From positions 2,975,001-3,039,000 of the forward strand of contig CATNEN010000003.1 of the NCBI GenBank assembly GCA_950097015.1: 64,000 bases of DNA. The letters run 5' to 3'. A model generated the notes under the pieces. It was not told the origin of the DNA and did no database searches. It saw only the letters and a program-made list of their open reading frames with translations. The position numbers and the translations under genes were made by a program. This document shows positions 11,884-24,700 of this stretch, piece by piece; position 1 is the first letter of the stretch, and each line of letters opens with the position of its first letter. This stretch comes from Macrostomum hystrix (lineage: Eukaryota; Platyhelminthes; Macrostomidae).

Positions 11884-11889
11884 ATTAAA
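11884..11889 (+). terminator. Probable polyadenylation signal of the M13 gene
   Basis: ATTAAA, the common variant signal, lies 22 bp after the stop codon. No AATAAA follows within the next 100 bp. The resulting 3' UTR would be very short. Confidence 0.4.
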
Positions 11890-12043
11890 GACGCTCAATA
11901 TAGAAAATTTATGAATGTACTGAGATTAAATGTCAGTGTGTGTGAACAAGCACCACAATAGTGAGTAGTACGGCTAGCTACGTTTTTTAGAAAATTTTTT
12001 GGAGGCAGATTTTTGCCGAAAATTACACTACAGAAGTGGGAAA

Positions 12044-12895
12044 TTTTACAATTTAGCAGTAGAAAGACGATGCTATTACCGCCCCCCCTTGGGAAAGATT
12101 TCCACTGCCGTACTTAACGGTAGCTCTATCTCTATCTATTTGCAGGGGGGCCCGGGGCACTTTTCACACAAGCGACGGAGCGGCACGCCCCCAGACCGGC
12201 GAACTAGGCGCTTTTGCGTCCATCGCGCCGCCTCCCCTGAGCAGGCACCACACACAGCAGCACAGACCAGCCGGGGAGGGCAGGAGGCACCCAGAATAGG
12301 CAGCAGTGCCCCCCACCCCAGCCCCACACGCACAGAGCAGACCAAGCTGGGGTGGAAGGCTGATAAGAAATCAGTCCTCAGGGCTGGGTGATGAGTGTAC
12401 ACTTATCCAATCGCGCTGACGGAAGTTCAGAAAGCGAGCGGCGGTGTACACCCGCCCTCCAGCCACCCCCCGCAAGGTCTCACGCCCCAGCGCCAACGCA
12501 CACAACTCACACAACGCAGAACAGGCACACAGAAGGTAGGAGCGAAGCTATTATTTCAAGCTTTGATTGCACGAAATATGGTGCACCTCCGCCGGTCGCT
12601 ACTGTCCAAACCCCCCAACAAGCCCCGAAATTAATCGTGACTTGAAGGGTGAATCGAACTAGCGTCCTTTGGAGTGCGAGGCAGCGACGCTAGCCGCTGA
12701 CCCACTCGCCCCCTAACGGTAGCTCTCAAACCGAATGACCGAGCTTCGTAAAAGTCCACCATGGATAAAAAATTGCCGCCACTTTCGATGAACTTACTTT
12801 CAAAGACGTCCGACGGCAGTATCGTCGAGATATTCAGCGATCTTTTCGAAAACCCTTGGGGACAACGAAAACTAACATTGGTTAACATGGTCGAC
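12044..12895 (+). repeat. Dispersed repeat, interrupted by a SINE
   Basis: The segments 12044-12127 and 12727-12895 together match the reverse complement of 46790-47015 in the myotubularin gene. Shared landmarks in order are ATTTAG/ACAGTAGAA, ATCCACTGCC or TTCCACTGCC, CAAACCGAATGACCG and GTCGAGATATTCAGC. The copy in the phosphatase intron runs straight through the point where this one is split by the SINE. A short inverted relative of the GTCGAGATATTCA part appears at about 12950-12985, so the element may be a foldback. No coding capacity was seen. Confidence 0.7.
12128..12713 (-). mobile_element. Complete tRNA-derived SINE with 13-bp target duplication
   Basis: The element is flanked by the direct repeat TAACGGTAGCTCT at 12115-12127 and 12714-12726. 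Read on the - strand from 12713 it begins with a tRNA-like head: box A-like TGGGTCAGCGG and box B-like AGTTCGATTCA. A GC-rich body of about 500 bp follows, ending in a simple tail AAATAGATAGAGAT. Exact target duplication plus internal Pol III promoter boxes are what a SINE shows. Head and body differ from the SINE at 37284, so it is a separate family. The small GC-rich open frames inside it are not genes. Confidence 0.8.
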
Positions 12896-13171
12896 ATGGT
12901 TAAATAATGAAACTTTGAGAGCATGAATATTATGGATATATTGGTGGTGTTCAATAAGACCAGAATCGTTGAATATCTCGAGGATGCCGATGTTTTGTGA
13001 CTCTGGAAGTTGTTTCATTGAGATCAAAATTGAAGCCTTTGATCAAGCAGCTTTTTATGGGGAAAACCAGACGCTGTACGCATGTTTTAGAGCAAGACTC
13101 TTAATTCTACGAGGGTCTATGAGGTCTACGAGGTGCTACGAGAATCTATTAATTCTACGATAATGATATAT

Positions 13172-13927
13172 CGAGGGGTGTTCCAAAAGTCCTTTCCCTT
13201 TTGAGCATAGCTCAGAATGTCGAGGTCTGATTGCAAAGCGGTTTACGATAGCTTATAGATCTTTTTCTGTGCTTCTTTTGACACCAAGCTTATGCTAAAC
13301 GGTAAAGCAGTTTCTGAGATATATGGGCATTGGCCATAGACACCTACCATTAGGTTTACAAAGATAGATTTTTCTGCCTAAAACCAAGTCTTGTGTTGTG
13401 TTGACTTAGCCATAATCTTGACATGATTTTGCTGAAACAAGAGTCTTTCTGCAAGTACATTATTTGTATTTTGTTTTCAAAAGCCTTACTTCTTGTCAAA
13501 AAGTTTTCTGTCTCTTTTGACATCTGGAGTTTGGATCACCTCCATGGATGCCCACAGTGTCGAAGCACAGCGAGCTGCCATCTTTTCACTGTGGAAAAAT
13601 GGTCAGTCGGCTATTCAAATTCATCAAGCCTTGGTCACCGCATACCAGGATCAAGCAGTGACTCTTCGCACCATTCGCAATTGGATTGAGCGCTTTGAAG
13701 CAGGTCGAGAGCAACTGAGTGATAAACCTCGTTGTTTCTGTAAACCTTTCACTAGATCTCCATAGTAAAACGCCTAGCGTTTTGTGAAAAGTAGGCCTTT
13801 TTTAATAAGCTTGGTGTCAAAAGAAGCACAGAAAAAAGTTCTATAAGCCATCAAAAACCGCTTTGCAATCAGACCTCTACATCCTGAGCTATGCTCAAAA
13901 AGGAAAGGACTTTTGGAACTCCCCTCG
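13172..13927 (+). mobile_element. Deleted mariner/Tc1-like transposon with ~121-bp inverted repeats
   Basis: 13172-13292 and 13806-13927 are inverted copies. Both begin CGAGGGG, then GTTCCAAAAGTCCTTTCC, and run inward to GACACCAAGCTTA with scattered mismatches. Between them is about 510 bp containing only the N-terminal part of a mariner-type transposase. The element is thus a non-autonomous deletion derivative of 756 bp. The flanks do not show a clear TA target duplication. The divergence between the two arms indicates an old insertion. Confidence 0.85.
13544..13765 (+). pseudogene. Truncated mariner transposase, N-terminal helix-turn-helix
   Basis: From ATG 13544 the frame reads MDAHSVEAQRAAIFSLW, then a segment including TLRTIRNWIERFEAG and LSDKPR. 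This matches the N-terminal DNA-binding half of mariner transposases, where RTVRRWFxRF and DEPR are typical. The frame then runs into unrelated residues and stops at 13765. The DDE/D catalytic domain is missing altogether, so it cannot encode an active transposase. Confidence 0.75.
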
Positions 13928-14451
13928 TTTCATTGAGAGACTACACACTACCCTCTACCTGTCGTATAATTGGTACCAAACACTAGCTGCGGTTAGAAAT
14001 TTGGTTGGGTGTCCATGGACTGAGCAGCTGTACACAACTGCGGCTGTACATCTAGCTGCACCTATTAAAAATGGATGTAATCATTATAACAATATGATTT
14101 ACCTGTAATTTTATCGTCATTACCCTGCTGCAGAATAGTTGTGAAAATAAACACAAAGCATATGAACGTTTGTGGATTTTAAAATGTCCACGTCATAAGA
14201 AATACTAGAAGCGGCAGCATTGTGGGTTAACATTCTTCTTTGAATATTTTTGCTTGTATTTTTTTCCGCGTAACTCATGCATGTCAAAGTACTCAGGGTA
14301 TATAAAGAAGCATTAAAAAATAAAGTAATGGTGTGCAATTCAGATGAATAGATGGTAGACAACCAAGGCTTAAAACATATTTATTTCTAGTTCAAACGAC
14401 TTTCAATACAAAAATCTAGACGACTAGTTAAACAATGGTAATATAAAACAG

Positions 14452-14486
<35 letters not shown>

Positions 14487-15717
14487 AAAGTACTGATACT
14501 GAATACTCAGTACTGAATACTGATAAAGCAGCTATTTATAAAAGTGTGAAATAAACGACAAGTTCTAGTTCTAAACTTCATATAGCACCAACCATTTTAT
14601 GATATGACTGTACTAATAGCAGACCAAAAAACTTCAGATCATTGTGACTGCTTTAAGTCTTAAACTAAACCTATTTGCTTGAAGACTGCAGCGCTAATAC
14701 AGTACAAACTACCCTAAAATTATATTCCGTCACAAATCCTGTTGAACAAGTTATTCTAGACAAAGAAGTAAAGGAAAAATGCAATAAACAACGATACAGA
14801 TTGAGAGGATAGCACACAAGACACAGCTTAGAAAGTCATGCATAAACGACTCACTCACTATACTACTGCGGCTAAGTAGCATAAAACATATTTTATTGAA
14901 AAAAGTAATGTGCACAACTTAACTTTGACTAGCTAAAATTTTCTGGTCCTCAATAAATAGCACAAAAGGACGTGTTACTTACAATGCATCTACTCTTGTA
15001 AGAGCAAACAACGCATGCAACAACTAACTAGCACTAAATTAAGCTTCACTATTTGACAATCGGTATTCAAATTATTATAGAATTCACTAAACTAAAGAGA
15101 AACAGAAATTCAACAAGCAAAGTTTAAAAAACAATTAAGAGAAACATTGATTTAGGTTTGACAAGGTAAAACTAACGACCGAATGATCGATTGAACTTTT
15201 AAATAACATTTCAACAAAGCCTTTCAATGTCACATTGTTCATACATACAACCGAAAATAAAGAAACGAAAAACTCTAATCATACTACTACTTCGCTGGTT
15301 TTAGTTAGTAGTATGGTATATGATTTTTAATTTCACGATTTACTGCTGAAAAGTTTTTCTCCTCTGGTTAATTAGCATTTAGGCTAATCGATTTAAAAAT
15401 AAACTCCTGTGCCACTTTGATTTTATCAAGATAATATTATTACTTACAATCATAACAGCAAAATGTTCAAATGGATTCCCTCGTTATCTTTCAGGTAATT
15501 AAACCTGTAATAAAACATACTTCTGTCTTATCTTCCATGTAGTTAAAATAAGCAATTAGCACATTATCTCATTTTAATATGTTACCTGAAAGCTAATTTA
15601 ATTCTTCAGAAAGTTTAGATCATCAATTAACACCTTATCTCCTCTTATCTTAAAGGTAACAAAAATTGAATTCCGCTTATTATGTCTGTGAACTATCCTA
15701 CTAATCAACTAAGGATT
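13928..15717. other. AT-rich region downstream of FITM
   Basis: This segment lies between the mariner relic and the FITM stop codon. It should include the FITM 3' UTR, which runs leftward from 15717. It is AT-rich and contains the TA microsatellite at 14453. The short open frames at 13863-14108 and 14120-14362 look random. I see no gene. Confidence 0.4.
14453..14483. repeat. (TA)n microsatellite
   Basis: This is an uninterrupted run of alternating T and A of about 31 bases, probably length-variable. Confidence 0.9.
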
Positions 15718-18700
15718 CTAGGAGCCGGGCGCGCTAATAAACTTCAACTCGGACTGCCCAGGTGGACAGACAAACGCCAGCTGCTGTTTGAGCACCACCC
15801 GGTAGACCAGGGCCCAGCAGGCCACGGAGCAGATAGCAGCGACCAGTTTGGATGGCATGCTGTGGAAATAGGCCACAGTGATGCACAGCATGACATCCCA
15901 CAGTAGGCTGAGACAGCTAAGGCAAATGGCGCTGCAGCGCACGGCGAAGGTGTGCCGCTGGTACAGGCGCCACATCCTGTCGGCCATATCGGCGGTGAGT
16001 CTGCGACCTCCGGTTTCAGACTCTTCTCGAAGCAGAGCGCCTAGTCTAGTCCAGTCTCTCAGTAGGGCGGCCTCTTCGCTAATGACCAGGTTGCACCAGG
16101 TGAGAAGGAACACGTGTCCGGAGATGTCGAAGCCAAGCCAGACGCCGCCGTGTAGCCGCTGACAGTCGCCGCGATCGGTGACGCCAGCCAGGTGGGTCGG
16201 CTTCGGCGGCTGGCTCACGCAGCGGCCGGTGGCATTCTCGATGGCGTGGAAAGCGTTGGTGCACACGTACCAACCGAACGTGCCTGTGTTGGGAAATGAC
16301 AAACGTATAACCATAGAATAGCAAGAGATCTTCTACGATTGACCACTTCTTAAATATTATCTTCTACCTGTCTCCAATTATCCTCTACCTGTCAACAACT
16401 ATCCTCTACCTGTCTACCTGTCTACAAGTATCCTCTACCTGTCTAAAATTATCCTCTACCTGTCTACAATCATCCTCTACCTGTCTACAATTATCCTCTA
16501 CCTGTCTACAATCATCCTCTACCTGTCTACAATTATCCTCCACCTGTCTACAATTATCCTCTACCTGTCTAAAATTATCCTCTACCTGTCTACAATTATC
16601 CTCCACCTGTCTACAATTATCCTCTACCTGTCTAAAATTATCCTCTACCTGTCTACAATTATCCTCTACCTGTCTAGAATTATCCTCTTCCTTTCTACAA
16701 TTATCCTCTACCTGTCTAAAATTATCCTCTACCTGTCTACAATTATACTCTACCGGTCTAAAATTATCCTCCACCTGTCTAAAATTATCCTCTACCTGTC
16801 TACAATCATCCTCTACCTGTCTACAATTATCCTCTACCTGTCTACAATTATCCTCTACCTGTCTAGAATTATCCTCTTCCTTTCTACAATTATCCTCTAC
16901 CTGTCTACAATTATCCTCTACCTGTCTACAATTATCCTCTACCTGTCTACAATCATCCTCTACCTGTCTACAATTATCCTCTACCTGTCTACAATTATCC
17001 TCTACCTGTCTACAATCATCCTCTACCTGTCTAAAATTATCCTCTACCTGTCTACAATTATACTCTACCGGTCTAAAATTATCCTCCACCTGTCTAAAAT
17101 TATCCTCTACCTGTCTACAATCATCCTCTACCTGTCTACAATTATCCTCCACCTGTCTACAATTATCTTCTACCTGTCTCCAATTATCCTCTACCTGTCA
17201 ACAACTATCCTCTACCTGTCTACCTGTCTACAAGTATCCTCTACCTGTCTAAAATTATCCTCTACCTGTCTACAATCATCCTCTACCTGTCTACAATTAT
17301 CCTCTACCTGTCTACAATCATCCTCTACCTGTCCAAAATTATCCTCTACCTGTCTACAATCATCCTCTACCTGTCTACAATTATCCTCTTCCTGTCTACA
17401 ATTATCCTCTACCTGTCTACAATTATAGTCTTCCTGTCTACAATTATACTCTACCGGTCTAAAATTATCCTCTACCTGTCTACAATCATCCTCTACCTGT
17501 CTAAAATTATCCTCTACCTGTCTACAATTATACTCTACCGGTCTAAAATTATCCTCCACCTGTCTACAATTATCCTCTACCTGTCTACAATTATCCTCTA
17601 CCTGTCTACAATCATCCTCTACCTGTCTAAAATTATCCTCTACCTGTCTACAATTATACTCTACCGGTCTAAAATTATCCTCCACCTGTCTACAATTATC
17701 CTCTACCTGTCTACAATTATCCTCTACCTGTCTACAATCATCCTCTACCTGTCTACAATTATCCTCTACCTGTCTACAATTATCCTCTACCTGTCTACAA
17801 TTATCCTCTACCTGTCTACAATCATCCTCTACCGGTCTAAAATTATCCTCTACCTGTCTAAAATTATCCTCTACCTGTCTAAAATTATCCTCTACCTGTC
17901 TACAATTATACTCTACCGGTCTAAAATTATCCTCCACCTGTCTACAATTATCCTCTACCTGTCTAAAATTATCCTCTACCTGTCTACAATTATCCTCTAC
18001 CTGTCTAGAATTATCCTCTACCTGTCTACAATTATCCTCTACCTGTCTAGAATTATCCTCTTCCTTTCTACAATTATCCTCTACCTGTCTAAAATTATCC
18101 TCTACCTGTCTACAATTATACTCTACCGGTCTAAAATTATCCTCTACCTGTCTACAATCATCCTCTACCTGTCTAAAATTATCCTCTACCTGTCTACAAT
18201 TATACTCTACCGGTCTAAAATTATCCTCCACCTGTCTAAAATTATCCTCTACCTGTCTACAATCATCCTCTACCTGTCTAAAATTATCCTCTACCTGTCT
18301 ACAATTATACTCTACCGGTCTAAAATTATCCTCCACCTGTCTAAAATTATCCTCTACCTGTCTACAATCATCCTCTACCTGTCTACAATCATCCTCTACC
18401 TGTCTACAATTATCCTCTACCTGTCTACAATTATCCTCTACCTGTCTACAATTATCCTCTACCTGTCTAAAATTATCCTCTACCTGTCTAGAATTATCCT
18501 CTACCTGTCTACAATTATCCTCTACCTGTCTACAATTATCCTCTACCTGTCTAGAATTATCCTCTTCCTTTCTACAATTATCCTCTACCTGTCTACAATT
18601 ATCCTCTACCTGTCTACAATTATCCTCTACCTGTCTACAATCATCCTCTACCTGTCTACAATTATCCTCTACCTGTCTACAATTATCCTCTACCTGTCTA

Positions 18701-21700
18701 CAATCATCCTCTACCTGTCTAAAATTATCCTCTACCTGTCTACAATTATACTCTACCGGTCTAAAATTATCCTCCACCTGTCTAAAATTATCCTCTACCT
18801 GTCTACAATCATCCTCTACCTGTCTACAATTATCCTCCACCTGTCTACAATTATCCTCTACCTGTCTACAATTATCCTCTACCTGTCTACAATTATCCTC
18901 TACCTGTCTACAATCATCCTCTACCTGTCTACAATTATCCTCTACCTGTCTACAATTATCCTCTACCTGTCTACAATCATCCTCTAACTGTCTAAAATTA
19001 TCCTCTACCTGTCTACAATTATCCTCTACCTGTCTAAAATTATCCTCTACCTGTCTACAATTATCCTCTACCTGTCTACAATTATCCTCTACCTGTCTAA
19101 AATCATCCTCTACCTGTCTAAAATTATCCTCTACCTGTCTACAATTATCCTCTACCTGTCTACAATTATACTCTACCGGTCTAAAATTATCCTCCACCTG
19201 TCTACAATTATCCTCTACCTGTCTACAATTATCCTCTACCTGTCTACAATCATCCTCTACCTGTCTACAATTATCCTCTACCTGTCTACAATTATCCTCT
19301 ACCTGTCTACAATCATCCTCTACCGGTCTAAAATTATCCTCTACCTGTCTAAAATTATCCTCTACCTGTCTAAAATTATCCTCTACCTGTCTACAATTAT
19401 ACTCTACCGGTCTAAAATTATCCTCCACCTGTCTACAATTATCCTCTACCTGTCTAAAATTATCCTCCACCTGTCTACAATTATCCTCTACCTGTCTAAA
19501 ATTATCCTCTACCTGTCTACAATTATCCTCTACCTGTCTAGAATTATCCTCTTCCTTTCTACAATTATCCTCTACCTGTCTAAAATTATCCTCTACCTGT
19601 CTACAATTATACTCTACCGGTCTAAAATTATCCTCTACCTGTCTACAATCATCCTCTACCTGTCTAAAATTATCCTCTACCTGTCTACAATTATCCTCTA
19701 CCTGTCTAAAATTATCCTCTACCTGTCTACAATTATACTCTACCTGTCTAAAATTATCCTCTACCTGTCTACAATTATACTCTACCGGTCTAAAATTATC
19801 CTCTACCTGTCTACAATTATCCTCTACCTGTCTACAATTATCCTCTACCTGTCTACAATTATCCTCTACCTGTCTACAATCATCCTCTACCTGTCTAAAA
19901 TTATCCTCTACCTGTCTACAATCATCCTCTACCTGTCTAAAATTATCCTCTACCTGTCTACAATTATCCTCTACCTGTCTAAAATTATCCTCTACCTGTC
20001 TACAATTATACTCTACCGGTCTAAAATTATCCTCCACCTGTCTAAAATTATCCTCTACCTGTCTACATTCATCCTCTACCTGTCTACAATTATCCTCTAC
20101 CTGTCTAGAATTATCCTCTACCTGTCTACAATTATCCTCTACCTGTCTACAATTATCCTCTACCTGTCTAGAATTATCCTCTTCCTTTCTACAATTATCC
20201 TCTACCTGTCTACAATTATCCTCTACCTGTCTACAATTATCCTCTACCTGTCTACAATCATCCTCTACCTGTCTACAATTATCCTCTACCTGTCTACAAT
20301 CATCCTCTACCTGTCTAAAATTATCCTCTACCTGTCTACAATTATACTCTACCGGTCTAAAATTATCCTCCACCTGTCTAAAATTATCATCTACCTGTCT
20401 ACAATCATCCTCTACCTGTCTACAATTATCCTCTACCTGTCTACAATTATCCTCCACCTGTCTACAATTATCCTCTACCTGTCTACAATTATCCTCCACC
20501 TGTCTAAAATTATCCTCTACCTGTCTACAATTATCCTCTACCTGTCTACAATTATCCTCTACCTGTCTACAATTATCCTCTACCTGTCTACAATTATCCT
20601 CTACCTGTCTACAATCATCCTCTACCTGTCTACAATTATCCTCTACCTGTCTACAATTATCCTCTACCTGTCTAAAATTATCCTCTACCTGTCTACAATC
20701 ATCCTCTACCTGTCTAAAATTATCCTCTACCTGTCTACAATTATCCTCTACCTGTCTAAAATTATCCTCCACCTGTCTAAAATTATCCTCTACCTGTCTA
20801 CAATCATCCTCTACCTGTCTACAATTATCCTCTACCTGTCTACAATTATCCTCTACCTGTCTACAATTATCCTCTACCTGTCTAAAATTATCCTCTACCT
20901 GTCTAGAATTATCCTCTACCTGTCTACAATTATCCTCTACCTGTCTACAATTATCCTCTACCTGTCTAGAATTATCCTCTTCCTTTCTACAATTATCCTC
21001 TACCTGTCTACAATTATCCTCTACCTGTCTACAATTATCCTCTACCTGTCTACAATCATCCTCTACCTGTCTACAATTATCCTCTACCTGTCTACAATTA
21101 TCCTCTACCTGTCTAAAATTATCCTCTACCTGTCTAGAATTATCCTCTACCTGTCTACAATTATCCTCTACCTGTCTACAATTATCCTCTACCTGTCTAC
21201 AATTATCCTCTACCTGTCTACAATTATCCTCTACCTGTCTACAATTATCCTCTACCTGTCTACAATTATCCTCTTCCTGTCTACAATTATCCTCTTACTG
21301 TCTACAATTATCCTCTACCTGTCTACAATTATACTCTACCTGTCTACAATTATCCTCTACCTGTCTAGAATTATCCTCTTCCTTTCTACAATTATCCTCT
21401 ACCTGTCTACAATTATCCTCTACCTGTCTACAATCATCCTCTACCTGTCTACAATTATCCTCTACCTGTCTACAATTATCCTCTACCTGTCTAAAATTAT
21501 CCTCTACCTGTCTAGAATTATCCTCTACCTGTCTACAATTATCCTCTACCTGTCTACAATTATCCTCTACCTGTCTAGAATTATCCTCTTCCTTTCTACA
21601 ATTATCCTCTACCTGTCTACAATCATCCTCTACCTGTCTACAATTATCCTCTACCTGTCTACAATTATCCTCTACCTGTCTAAAATTATCCTCTACCTGT

Positions 21701-24700
21701 CTAGAATTATCCTCTACCTGTCTACAATTATCCTCTACCTGTCTACAATTATCCTCTACCTGTCTAGAATTATCCTCTTCCTTTCTACAATTATCCTCTA
21801 CCTGTCTACAATTATCCTCTACCTGTCTACAATTATCCTCTACCTGTCTACAATTATCCTCTACCTGTCTACAATTATCCTCTACCTGTCTACAATCATC
21901 CTCTACCTGTCTACAATTATCCTCTACCTGTCTACAATTATCCTCTACCTTTCTACAATTATCCTCTACCTGTCTACAATTATCCTCTACCTGTCTACAA
22001 TTATCCTCTACCTGTCTACAATTATCCTCTACCTGTCTACAATTATCCTCTACCTGTCTACAATTATCCTCTACCTGTCTAGAATTATCCTCTTCCTTTC
22101 TACAATTATCCTCTACCTGTCTACAATTATCCTCTACCTGTCTACAATTATCCTCTACCTGTCTACAATTATCCTCTACCTGTCTACAATCATCCTCTAC
22201 CTGTCTACAATTATCCTCTACCTGTCTACAATTATCCTCTACCTTTCTACAATTATCCTCTACCTGTCTACAATTATCCTCTACCTGTCTACAATTATCC
22301 TCTACCTGTCTACAATTATCCTCCACCTGTCTACAATTATCCTCTACCTGTCTAAAATTATCCTCTACCTGTCTACAATTATCCTCCACCTGTCTACAAT
22401 TATCCTCTACCTGTCTAAAATTATCCTCTACCTGTCTACAATTATCCTCTACCTGTCTAGAATTATCCTCTTCCTTTCTACAATTATCCTCTACCTGTCT
22501 AAAATTATCCTCTACCTGTCTACAATTATACTCTACCGGTCTAAAATTATCCTCCACCTGTCTAAAATTATCCTCTACCTGTCTACAATCATCCTCTACC
22601 TGTCTACAATTATCCTCTACCTGTCTACAATTATCCTCTACCTGTCTAGAATTATCCTCTTCCTTTCTACAATTATCCTCTACCTGTCTACAATTATCCT
22701 CTACCTGTCTACAATTATCCTCTACCTGTCTACAATCATCCTCTACCTGTCTACAATTATCCTCTACCTGTCTACAATTATCCTCTACCTGTCTACAATC
22801 ATCCTCTACCTGTCTAAAATTATCCTCTACCTGTCTACAATTATACTCTACCGGTCTAAAATTATCCTCCACCTGTCTAAAATTATCCTCTACCTGTCTA
22901 CAATCATCCTCTACCTGTCTACAATTATCCTCCACCTGTCTACAATTATCCTCTACCTGTCTACAATTATCCTCTACCTGTCTACAATTATCCTCTACCT
23001 GTCTACAATCATCCTCTACCTGTCTACAATTATCCTCTACCTGTCTACAATTATCCTCTACCTGTCTACAATCATCCTCTAACTGTCTAAAATTATCCTC
23101 CACCTGTCTACAATTATCCTCTACCTGTCTACAATTATCCTCTACCTGTCTACAATCATCCTCTACCTGTCTAAAATTATCCTCTACCTGTCTACAATTA
23201 TACTCTACCGGTCTAAAATTATCCTCCACCTGTCTACAATTATCCTCTACCTGTCTACAATTATCCTCTACCTGTCTACAATCATCCTCTACCTGTCTAC
23301 AATTATCCTCTACCTGTCTACAATTATCCTCTACCTGTCTACAATCATCCTCTACCGGTCTAAAATTATCCTCTACCTGTCTAAAATTATCCTCTACCTG
23401 TCTAAAATTATCCTCTACCTGTCTACAATTATACTCTACCGGTCTAAAATTATCCTCCACCTGTCTACAATTATCCTCTACCTGTCTAAAATTATCCTCT
23501 ACCTGTCTACAATTATCCTCTACCTGTCTAAAATTATCCTCTACCTGTCTACAATTATCCTCTACCTGTCTAGAATTATCCTCTTCCTTTCTACAATTAT
23601 CCTCTACCTGTCTAAAATTATCCTCTACCTTTCTACAATTATCCTCTACCTGTCTACAATTATCCTCTACCTGTCTACAATCATCCTCTACCTGTCTACA
23701 ATTATCCTCTACCTGTCTACAATTATCCTCTACCTTTCTACAATTATCCTCTACCTGTCTACAATTATCCTCTACCTGTCTACAATTATCCTCTACCTGT
23801 CTACAATTATCCTCCACCTGTCTACAATTATCCTCTACCTGTCTAAAATTATCCTCTACCTGTCTACAATTATCCTCCACCTGTCTACAATTATCCTCTA
23901 CCTGTCTAAAATTATCCTCTACCTGTCTACAATTATCCTCTACCTGTCTAGAATTATCCTCTTCCTTTCTACAATTATCCTCTACCTGTCTAAAATTATC
24001 CTCTACCTGTCTACAATTATACTCTACCGGTCTAAAATTATCCTCCACCTGTCTAAAATTATCCTCTACCTGTCTACAATCATCCTCTACCTGTCTACAA
24101 TTATCCTCTACCTGTCTACAATTATCCTCTACCTGTCTAGAATTATCCTCTTCCTTTCTACAATTATCCTCTACCTGTCTACAATTATCCTCTACCTGTC
24201 TACAATTATCCTCTACCTGTCTACAATCATCCTCTACCTGTCTACAATTATCCTCTACCTGTCTACAATTATCCTCTACCTGTCTACAATCATCCTCTAC
24301 CTGTCTAAAATTATCCTCTACCTGTCTACAATTATACTCTACCGGTCTAAAATTATCCTCCACCTGTCTAAAATTATCCTCTACCTGTCTACAATCATCC
24401 TCTACCTGTCTACAATTATCCTCCACCTGTCTACAATTATCCTCTACCTGTCTACAATTATCCTCTACCTGTCTACAATTATCCTCTACCTGTCTACAAT
24501 CATCCTCTACCTGTCTACAATTATCCTCTACCTGTCTACAATTATCCTCTACCTGTCTACAATCATCCTCTAACTGTCTAAAATTATCCTCCACCTGTCT
24601 ACAATTATCCTCTACCTGTCTACAATTATCCTCTACCTGTCTACAATCATCCTCTACCTGTCTAAAATTATCCTCTACCTGTCTACAATTATACTCTACC

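Noticed and set aside
12136-12645. GC-rich overlapping open frames on both strands
   Set aside because: They lie inside the SINE bounded by the 13-bp target duplication and show no domain.
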